Origin: an uncultured Methylococcaceae bacterium | Lineage (GTDB): Bacteria; Pseudomonadota; Gammaproteobacteria; Methylococcales; Methylomonadaceae | DNA: 9,876 nt | Assembly: GCA_913009515.1 (NCBI GenBank) | Contig: CAJVYO010000042.1 | Coordinates: 1 to 9,876, forward strand | Direction of reading: 5' to 3' | Shown here: positions 1-5,064 of the stretch, piece by piece | How positions within the stretch are numbered: position 1 is the stretch's first letter | Layout: every line of letters starts with the position of its first letter | Notes under the pieces: generated by a model | What the model was told of the DNA's origin: nothing | The model's input: only the letters and a program-made list of their open reading frames with translations | The model's database searches: none | Translations under genes and position numbers: made by a program

Positions 1-537
1 TTCACTGGTGACATAAGCGGGTACTAATAATGAAAAAGGCACATCTTCAGGACCTTCAATATCTTCCTGATGACTCACTCGCATAAATAATTCTAAATCT
101 GCTTCACGCGTTTGTTTTAACATGAATTCACGAAACGGCCCTGCAGCTTTTTCTATTGCGGCAATCGCATCTATTTTTTCTTCTAAATAAGGTTTAACCG
201 CTACTTCCTGAACTTTATCAAAAACGGGCATCATGATAAAAATCGTTAAAAATAAGGACAAGCCTAATAAAACCTGATTACTCGGAGCCTGAGCCGTACC
301 AATAGCTTGCCTTAATAACCCTAGCACTATCATAATACGTGTAAAGGCTGTCATGGTAAGCAATAGTGATGGCAGAATTGACAATAATGTCATTAAGGCC
401 AAAATTTGCAATGTTACCGTGTAAGTTTGTCCGCCATCCGCATTAGTCGTCACACTCATTGCATCAATGCCTTCAAGTGCAAAAACAGGCTGCATCAAAT
501 TTGCACTCATTAATAGAACGAGTAAAACACTTTTCAC
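1..537 (-). CDS. fliP: Flagellar biosynthetic protein FliP, export gate subunit (3' end outside window)
   Basis: FliP is a core subunit of the flagellar type III export gate in the inner membrane, forming with FliQ and FliR the channel for rod, hook and filament proteins. The visible 179 residues begin with a cleavable signal peptide (residues 1-20, ending PVFA), as is usual for FliP. Next comes a membrane segment at about 41-62 and the family signature FTRI (65-68) with LLRQAIGT (74-81), then APSNQVLLG (84-92) leading into a second membrane segment at 89-106. The periplasmic part ends in the conserved stretch VPFSLLVPAYVTSE at the window edge. The usual length is about 245 residues, so roughly the last 65 are missing. 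The start is GTG: it is preceded, one codon earlier, by an in-frame TAG, and no ATG precedes the signal peptide. It lies 15 nt after the fliO stop, with only a weak GAGAT ribosome site. The identification is very secure. Confidence 0.95.
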   Translation of the reverse strand, partial: MKSVLLVLLMSANLMQPVFALEGIDAMSVTTNADGGQTYTVTLQILALMTLLSILPSLLLTMTAFTRIMIVLGLLRQAIGTAQAPSNQVLLGLSLFLTIFIMMPVFDKVQEVAVKPYLEEKIDAIAAIEKAAGPFREFMLKQTREADLELFMRVSHQEDIEGPEDVPFSLLVPAYVTSE

Positions 538-552
538 AATCTATCTCGCTGA

Positions 553-939
553 CTAACGACTAACATTTTCTTTCATTACCTGCATAAGTTTTTGAGCAAA
601 TATCCCATCTTGTCCAGCAGAAAATTGATGCGAATCCAGCTGTAAACAATCATCCCCTTCTAACAAACATAACATTTCAGTATGTCCTGCACCCACGGCT
701 AATAATAACTGTTTACGCCCTAGCTTTAATAAAACAACTCTTTCCTTAGAGCCGATAGCAAGACTGCCTAACACACTCATTTCTTCTTCTTTCTGTAAAT
801 TAACCTGTCTAGTGCTTAATTTTCGCACACACCAAGTACAAAAAAAAAATAAAGCTAAAACGGCAATTAAAGAACTGCCCCACTGCACCGCGTCATTAAC
901 CCCTAAAACTCTTTGATGAGCAATGTCGCTAGATGCCAT
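553..939 (-). CDS. fliO: Flagellar biosynthetic protein FliO
   Basis: FliO is a small bitopic membrane protein that helps assemble the FliP ring of the flagellar export gate. The 128-residue product has a short N-terminal part, one membrane segment at about 17-38, and a cytoplasmic domain. That domain carries the family pattern LGSLAIGSKERVVLLKLG (57-74) followed by KQLLLAVGAG (76-85). Length and topology are normal for FliO. It lies between fliN (56-nt gap) and fliP (15-nt gap), its usual place. The ATG start has no clear Shine-Dalgarno sequence. The membrane segment is encoded partly by an uninterrupted run of ten T (coding strand), giving Phe-Phe-Phe. The frame is open as read, but this run is a slippage-prone site. 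Confidence 0.93.
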   Translation of the reverse strand: MASSDIAHQRVLGVNDAVQWGSSLIAVLALFFFCTWCVRKLSTRQVNLQKEEEMSVLGSLAIGSKERVVLLKLGRKQLLLAVGAGHTEMLCLLEGDDCLQLDSHQFSAGQDGIFAQKLMQVMKENVSR

Positions 940-995
940 CGCTATGTTATACCCACTAAGCGATATAAAAATACTGACATAAACAATAATATGTC

Positions 996-1508
996 TTATG
1001 TTAATTTTTTTACTCTCTCAGCAGGACTAATGACATCTGTTAAACGAATACCAAATTTCTCATTAACCACTACCACTTCACCGTGAGCCACTAATGTTCC
1101 ATTAACTAATACATCCATAGGTTCTCCCGCTAAACGGTCTAACTCAACTACAGAACCTTGATTTAACTGCAATAAATTTCTAATATTAATTTCGGTACGG
1201 CCTATTTCCATAGAAATAGTCACGGGAATATCTAAAATAACCCCTAAATTAACATCATCGCCATCAGCCGATGCACCTTTTTCTAATTCTTTAAATTCCA
1301 TAGGGTCTGCTTCTGCAGCTTGTTCGCCCATGGCATCACCCCAATCAGCCAAGCCATCATCTTCAGCTTCAACGCCCTGCTCTTCCATTGCGTCTCCCCA
1401 TCCTGCCAAACCATCATCTTCAGCAGGTACACCCTGTTCTTCCATGGCATCTCCCCAGTCGGCTAAACCATCATCCTGTGCACCAGCAGTTTGTTCATTT
1501 TCGCTCAT
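996..1508 (-). CDS. fliN: Flagellar motor switch protein FliN with N-terminal triple repeat
   Basis: FliN forms the lower part of the flagellar C-ring with FliM and FliG and also docks the export ATPase complex through FliH. The C-terminal half (about residues 86-169) is a normal SpoA/SPOA domain: VILDIPVTISMEIGRT, then RNLLQLNQGSVVELDRLAG, PMDVLVNG, GEVVVVNEKFGIRL and the closing PAERVKKLT. The N-terminal half is unusual. Residues 12-68 are three consecutive copies of a 19-residue acidic unit, of form DDGLADWGDAMEEQGVxAE, each with one Trp. A single WxxAxxEQ-like motif is common in gammaproteobacterial FliN, so this looks like an expansion of it. The protein is 170 residues, against about 137 in Escherichia coli. 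It lies 82 nt after fliM, and no strong ribosome site is visible before the ATG. Confidence 0.96.
   Translation of the reverse strand: MSENEQTAGAQDDGLADWGDAMEEQGVPAEDDGLAGWGDAMEEQGVEAEDDGLADWGDAMGEQAAEADPMEFKELEKGASADGDDVNLGVILDIPVTISMEIGRTEINIRNLLQLNQGSVVELDRLAGEPMDVLVNGTLVAHGEVVVVNEKFGIRLTDVISPAERVKKLT
1305..1475 (-). repeat. Three tandem 57-bp coding repeats inside fliN
   Basis: The three units occupy 1419-1475, 1362-1418 and 1305-1361 and encode FliN residues 12-30, 31-49 and 50-68. Each reads DDGLA(D/G)WGDAM(E/G)EQ followed by a short Ala/Glu-rich linker. Within the units, protein identity is high and DNA identity moderate, with many silent differences. The duplication is therefore not very recent, and the protein sequence seems to be maintained by selection. 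Confidence 0.93.
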
Positions 1509-1590
1509 TTATAAATCTCGCTTTTGGGTATAAAATTTGTTATCTCTGCATAATAAGTCATAAATACTCTAATTTTTTATTACTTAAAAC

Positions 1591-2586
1591 CTATCGCTTA
1601 ATTAAAGACTCATCATCGTCAGCAGCAATTCTTTCTCTAATTTTTACGGCATAATTGCCATCGGACATACCAACCGTCCCTTTAAAAATAGGCGTTGCCT
1701 CAGAAGAAATAATAACCTCATCAGGAATATCAACTGGAATAATATCGCCCTCTTGAAAATTAATGACATCACTTAAACTCATGGTCTTCTCGACCAGTAA
1801 ACTACTCAGATTAACTGTCGCATTCATTACTTCTGACCGCACAGAACCTTGCCAACTTGCCCCTTCATCTTCTTGATCACTTGATAGACCCGCATCTAAT
1901 AAATCTTTAATCGGCTCAACCATCGCATAAGGAATCGCAATACTAATCTTACCACTGCCGCCTTCTAAAACTACGTTGATATCCGAAACAATCACCATTT
2001 CAGCCGGACTAACAATACTGGCAAAGGAAGGATTCACTTCTGAGTTTACATACTCAAACTCAAGTGGAATAACAGGCTTCCAAGCTTCTTTCAAATCAAC
2101 AAAAATCATATCCAACACCATTTTGATGATGCGCATTTCTGTTGGTGAAAATTCTCGACCCTCTACTTTATTGTAATAATTTCCACCACCACCAAAAAAA
2201 TTATCAACGGCCGTAAAAATTAATCTCGGTTCAATAACAATCAGTGCTGTGCCTCTTAAAGGACTAAATCGCACAATATTCAAATTAGTGGGGACAAATA
2301 ACCCTTGCACATAATCAGAAAACTTTTGAATTTTAATACCTGCCACTGTAATTTCAGCTGATCGGCGTAAAAAATTAAATAAAGATAATCTAAAATAACG
2401 TGAAAAACGCTCATTCACCATTTCAAGTGTTGGCATTCTGCCGCGAACAATACGTTCACTGGTTGAAAAATCATACTCACGTACAACGCTAGGATCTATT
2501 ACTTCTTCTTCAACGGGGTCATCGCTATTCCCTCCCCCCATTAAAGCATCAATTTCATCCTGAGAAAGTAAATCAATATCTGACAT
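1591..2586 (-). CDS. fliM: Flagellar motor switch protein FliM
   Basis: FliM is the middle component of the C-ring rotor switch; it binds phosphorylated CheY and passes the signal to FliG. The 331-residue protein has the expected order. The N-terminal CheY-binding peptide is LLSQDEIDALMGGG (6-19). The CheC/FliM middle domain follows, with the signature DNFFGGGG (128-135) and FSPTEMRIIKMVLD (146-159). A C-terminal SPOA domain at about 255-320 includes LSDVINFQEGDIIPVDIP and FKGTVGMSDGNYAVKI. Length and motifs are normal. Its ATG lies 2 nt after the fliL stop with no separate strong ribosome site, so translation is probably coupled to fliL. The gene after it is fliN, as expected. Confidence 0.97.
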   Translation of the reverse strand: MSDIDLLSQDEIDALMGGGNSDDPVEEEVIDPSVVREYDFSTSERIVRGRMPTLEMVNERFSRYFRLSLFNFLRRSAEITVAGIKIQKFSDYVQGLFVPTNLNIVRFSPLRGTALIVIEPRLIFTAVDNFFGGGGNYYNKVEGREFSPTEMRIIKMVLDMIFVDLKEAWKPVIPLEFEYVNSEVNPSFASIVSPAEMVIVSDINVVLEGGSGKISIAIPYAMVEPIKDLLDAGLSSDQEDEGASWQGSVRSEVMNATVNLSSLLVEKTMSLSDVINFQEGDIIPVDIPDEVIISSEATPIFKGTVGMSDGNYAVKIRERIAADDDESLIKR

Positions 2587-2588
2587 AA

Positions 2589-3077
2589 TTATTGCATCAC
2601 AAAAGAAGTAAAAAACAAACTCTTAACATCGTACTTACTGCGGCCACCCATTTTTTTTATAATATGTTCCATTTCTTCAACTAAAGCCGCCTTTAGCATT
2701 TCCTTACCTTCACTGGTATATAAATCTTCAGGTACTTTGCCACGAATTAGCATTAAAAAATTATTACGAATCATCGGTTCATGTTTAACCAAGAAACCAA
2801 TGGTTTCTTCATTATCAACCGATAAGGCAATTGACACTTGCAACATTTTAATATTTTCACTGGTTGAAAAATCAATAAAGAACGGATTTTTTATTGTGAA
2901 ATATAAGGTATTATCATCGGCGATGCTGGTTTGTTCTGGCTCTACTGCTGCAGTATCATCACCCATAAACATAAAAAAATAAGCTGCTCCGCCTAATATT
3001 ACAACGAGTGCAATAATAATTATCATCATTTTTGATGATGAATTTTTAGCTCCCTCTTCATCTATTTCTTCTGCCAT
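2589..3077 (-). CDS. fliL: Flagellar basal body-associated protein FliL
   Basis: FliL is a single-pass inner-membrane protein that surrounds the stator units and helps them work under load. The 162-residue product has a short acidic cytoplasmic tail (MAEEIDEEG), one membrane helix at about 16-37, and a periplasmic domain typical of FliL. That domain includes TLYFTIKNPFFIDF, VSIALSVDNEE, IRNNFLMLIRGK and the C-terminal SLFFTSFVMQ. I place the start at the ATG at 3077. A TTG three codons upstream is in frame, but it abuts the GGAG motif. From 3077 there are GGAG and GAGGG motifs at 10 and 2 nt. It is the first gene of the flagellar unit in this window, directly upstream of fliM. Confidence 0.94.
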   Translation of the reverse strand: MAEEIDEEGAKNSSSKMMIIIIALVVILGGAAYFFMFMGDDTAAVEPEQTSIADDNTLYFTIKNPFFIDFSTSENIKMLQVSIALSVDNEETIGFLVKHEPMIRNNFLMLIRGKVPEDLYTSEGKEMLKAALVEEMEHIIKKMGGRSKYDVKSLFFTSFVMQ

Positions 3078-3079
3078 TA

Positions 3080-3091
3080 CCCTCAATCTCC
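3080..3091 (-). promoter_or_regulatory. fliL ribosome binding region
   Basis: On the coding strand the sequence reads GGAGATTGAGGG immediately before GTA-ATG. GGAG at 3088-3091 is 10 nt from the ATG at 3077, and GAGGG is closer. The upstream in-frame TTG falls inside this purine-rich block, which argues for the ATG as the true start. Confidence 0.6.
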
Positions 3092-3136
3092 GCTATTGAT
3101 CCAGCAATTATTCTATTATTTGAAAACCATCTTCAT

Positions 3137-3165
3137 ATTATAAAAGGCAATAGAATGCTTCACAA
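3137..3165 (-). promoter_or_regulatory. Sigma70-like promoter for the fliL-fliM-fliN-fliO-fliP unit
   Basis: On the minus strand, TTGTGA (3160-3165) and a perfect TATAAT (3137-3142) are separated by exactly 17 bp. Transcription would begin near 3130, giving a leader of about 50 nt before the fliL ATG. I looked for a sigma54 pattern (TGGCAC-N5-TTGC) and a sigma28 pattern in the 3087-3293 spacer and saw neither. The rest of the spacer is plain AT-rich DNA. Confidence 0.6.
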
Positions 3166-3293
3166 TATTCATACACTTAAAAAGCATAAAACATAGAATT
3201 ATTTAAAATAAAAAATCGTAAAAAACACCTTATTCCTTATTATAAAAACAAAGCATTACTAGAGCTTACGTTACTATTCTATAAATAACATCC

Positions 3294-3327
3294 AAAAAAA
3301 AAGAAGCTTACCATAAACAAGCTTCTT
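3294..3327 (-). terminator. Intrinsic terminator of the sqr-DUF2892 operon
   Basis: On the minus strand a perfect 9-bp stem AAGAAGCTT / AAGCTTCTT (3319-3327 with 3301-3309) encloses a 9-nt loop. It is followed directly by a run of seven T (3300 to 3294), or nine counting the stem end. It begins about 50 nt after the stop of the DUF2892 gene. It would stop readthrough from the sulfide operon into the fliL promoter region. Confidence 0.85.
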
Positions 3328-3377
3328 CTTTAACAACAAACCTTAAGAGGCAACTAATGCTTAAACAGATTAATTAC

Positions 3378-3578
3378 TTAAAATGCACATCCCGTCTTCG
3401 CGCCACATTTTTTTAAAATAATCGCCATAGGACAAAATCCTGTAAACGCCGACTGCAATAAATTAGCACCCACAAACGCTGTAAACCATAACCACTCAAT
3501 CGCATGATACTGTGACAATCCTACACTGATTAAAATAAATAATCCTGCTACTGCAAAAACAATCCGTTCAACACTCAT
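3378..3578 (-). CDS. Small DUF2892 (YgaP-type transmembrane) protein
   Basis: This 66-residue protein has two hydrophobic segments, about 7-22 (VFAVAGLFILISVG) and 29-45 (WLWFTAFVGANLLQSAF). They are followed by the family signature TGFCPMAIILKK and a cysteine-rich tail (CGAKTGCAF). This matches DUF2892, the membrane part also found fused to rhodanese in YgaP, whose members often sit near sulfur metabolism genes. The exact biochemical role is not known; a link to sulfide or persulfide handling is inferred from the conserved Cys residues and the neighbouring sqr. The ATG at 3578 has AGGA 8 nt upstream, inside the sqr stop region. An ATG two codons earlier (3584) is possible but too close to that site. 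The gene is cotranslated or cotranscribed with sqr, 10 nt downstream of it, and ends before a strong terminator. Confidence 0.88.
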   Translation of the reverse strand: MSVERIVFAVAGLFILISVGLSQYHAIEWLWFTAFVGANLLQSAFTGFCPMAIILKKCGAKTGCAF

Positions 3579-3588
3579 TTTCATAATC

Positions 3589-4863
3589 CTATTTTAAGCG
3601 TACTACGCCCATAAATTTTAAAATCATTTTTTCGTAGTATGGTTCACTAATGCCTTTGGCAATTTTACGCATAAAATATTTTTCAAAGCCTATTTTAGCC
3701 AAATGCACCCACTTACCTTGTTGCGACCAAGTGGTGTTACGCGGTGGAATTTGCGGCACCGCTAAAAAGGCAATGCCGCTATCACCCATATCTGCTAAGC
3801 ATAAGGCATTTAAACTCGGTTTATCTGACGGCTCTTTACCTGCTAATTCAGCGGCAATATTATGTGCTGTTGCGGTGACCATTGATTCAATCATGTATCC
3901 TGTTTTTGGCGTACCTACTGGTACCGGTGTTTTTTCGACAGGTGGTAATGCCACACATACACCCACTGAATAAATATTTTTAAAGGTTGGATTGCGTTGA
4001 TGCTCATCGACAATAATAAAACCCCGTGGATTGATTAACCCTTTTGCTTTAGTGTGACGCACCGCATCTATACCCGTAAAAGCAGGCAACATCATAGAAT
4101 GTTTAAACTCTAATTCATGCTTTTTCTTTTCAATCCCGTCTTCATCTACCTCAGTAACAAACATCATGCCTTCAGTCACCTTATCTACTTTCGCATTAGT
4201 GACCCAATTAATGGTTTTTTCACGTAAAGCACTTTCCATAAGACCTTTAGTATCACCGACACCCCCTAAACCTAAATGCCCAACATAGGGTTCAGAGGTA
4301 ACAAAGGTCATGGGTACTTGGTCACGTATTTTACGTTTACGCAATTCTGCTTCCAGAATCATTAAATATTCATAAGCAGGGCCAAAACAAGAAGCACCTT
4401 GAACAGCACCGATTACAATAGGCCCCGGATTTTCCATGAATTTTTCCCAATCCTGAGCCGCAATTTCTGCATGATCTACATGACAAACGGATGTTGTATA
4501 GCCTTCAGGCCCCAAACCTTCCACCTCATCAAATGCTAAACGCGGTCCAGTAGCAATAATCAAATAATCATATTCAACTACCCCACCATCAGCTAATTCT
4601 ATCCGACTATTTTCAGCATCTACATTAGTCGCCGCTTTTTGAATAAACTCAATACCTTTTTTCTTAAATACCGGAGCAAGTTCAATTTTTAATTCTTCAG
4701 GGGTACGCCATTTGGGTGGCACCCATGGATTAGACGGTACAAAATGAAAGGTCGGTGAATCCGAAATCACCACCACTTCATGATTATTTTCAACCATTTC
4801 TTTCATTTCATACGCCATTGGCACACCACCAATTCCCGCACCTAAAACAACAATCTTCGCCAT
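3589..4863 (-). CDS. sqr: Sulfide:quinone oxidoreductase, type I (Acidithiobacillus-like)
   Basis: This FAD enzyme oxidises sulfide to polysulfide or sulfane sulfur and reduces membrane quinone, on the periplasmic side of the inner membrane in studied members. The 424-residue protein starts with the dinucleotide-binding motif VVLGAGIGG (5-13). It has the FVPSNPWV segment (41-48) and the second flavin motif YLIIATGP (100-107). The three cysteines of the active site and disulfide shuttle of the Acidithiobacillus ferrooxidans enzyme (128, 160, 356) are matched by C127, C159 (in GASCFGPAYEY) and C355 (in ALCLADMGD). The stretch PVPVGTPKTGYMIESMV (313-329) and the amphipathic membrane-binding C-terminus (KWVHLAKIGFEKYFMRK, then EPYYEKMILKFMGVVRLK) are also as in that enzyme. 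No signal peptide is seen, as is usual. GGAG lies 7 nt before the ATG. It is divergent from the RND cluster and followed by a DUF2892 gene. Confidence 0.94.
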   Translation of the reverse strand: MAKIVVLGAGIGGVPMAYEMKEMVENNHEVVVISDSPTFHFVPSNPWVPPKWRTPEELKIELAPVFKKKGIEFIQKAATNVDAENSRIELADGGVVEYDYLIIATGPRLAFDEVEGLGPEGYTTSVCHVDHAEIAAQDWEKFMENPGPIVIGAVQGASCFGPAYEYLMILEAELRKRKIRDQVPMTFVTSEPYVGHLGLGGVGDTKGLMESALREKTINWVTNAKVDKVTEGMMFVTEVDEDGIEKKKHELEFKHSMMLPAFTGIDAVRHTKAKGLINPRGFIIVDEHQRNPTFKNIYSVGVCVALPPVEKTPVPVGTPKTGYMIESMVTATAHNIAAELAGKEPSDKPSLNALCLADMGDSGIAFLAVPQIPPRNTTWSQQGKWVHLAKIGFEKYFMRKIAKGISEPYYEKMILKFMGVVRLK

Positions 4864-4970
4864 GAGTCTACTCCGCCTACACTTTAAGAAAATATATCAA
4901 ACTTTATTTATTTTATACTTCGTTGATATAGCTTTAAATATCGTGAGTTTTATATATATAAAAATTTCAC

Positions 4971-4998
4971 TTGCTTTTATATTAGCATTCTCTAAAAT
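4971..4998 (+). promoter_or_regulatory. Possible sigma70 promoter for the RND cluster
   Basis: TTGCTT (4971-4976) and TAAAAT (4993-4998) are separated by 16 bp on the plus strand, upstream of the transporter gene. The -10 is good and the -35 poor. It overlaps the sqr promoter candidate on the other strand. AT richness makes this tentative. Confidence 0.25.
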
Positions 4999-5007
4999 AC
5001 CAATCAA
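4979..5007 (-). promoter_or_regulatory. Possible sigma70 promoter for sqr
   Basis: On the minus strand TTGATT (5002-5007) and TAATAT (4979-4984) are 17 bp apart, and a TGN extension precedes the -10 (TGCTAATAT). This would give a leader of about 108 nt before the sqr ATG. The whole spacer is very AT-rich, so chance matches are likely. I regard it as the best of several weak candidates. Confidence 0.3.
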
Positions 5008-5064
5008 GCATTTTGCAACAATATCTTTTATTTTATTAATTTACACCCCTTATTGGAGTTTTAA

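Noticed and set aside
1330..1654. Plus-strand open frames opposite fliN and the fliM end, one with a Ser/Pro/Ala repeat
   Set aside because: The repeat is simply the complement of the FliN 57-bp units; fliN and fliM on the other strand are unmistakable.
3078..3086. TTG start for fliL three codons upstream of the ATG
   Set aside because: It leaves only one nucleotide between the GGAGA motif and the start; the ATG at 3077 has proper spacing and gives a normal FliL N-terminus.
3143..3160. Possible sigma54 site near GCAA...GCTTC upstream of fliL (minus strand)
   Set aside because: The -12 TTGC is present but the -24 TGGCAC element is replaced by an unrelated sequence, so the pattern fails.
4948..4963. 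Perfect 16-bp palindrome TTTTATATATATAAAA in the divergent spacer
   Set aside because: It is made only of A and T in a region almost devoid of G and C, so chance is a sufficient explanation; not called as an operator.
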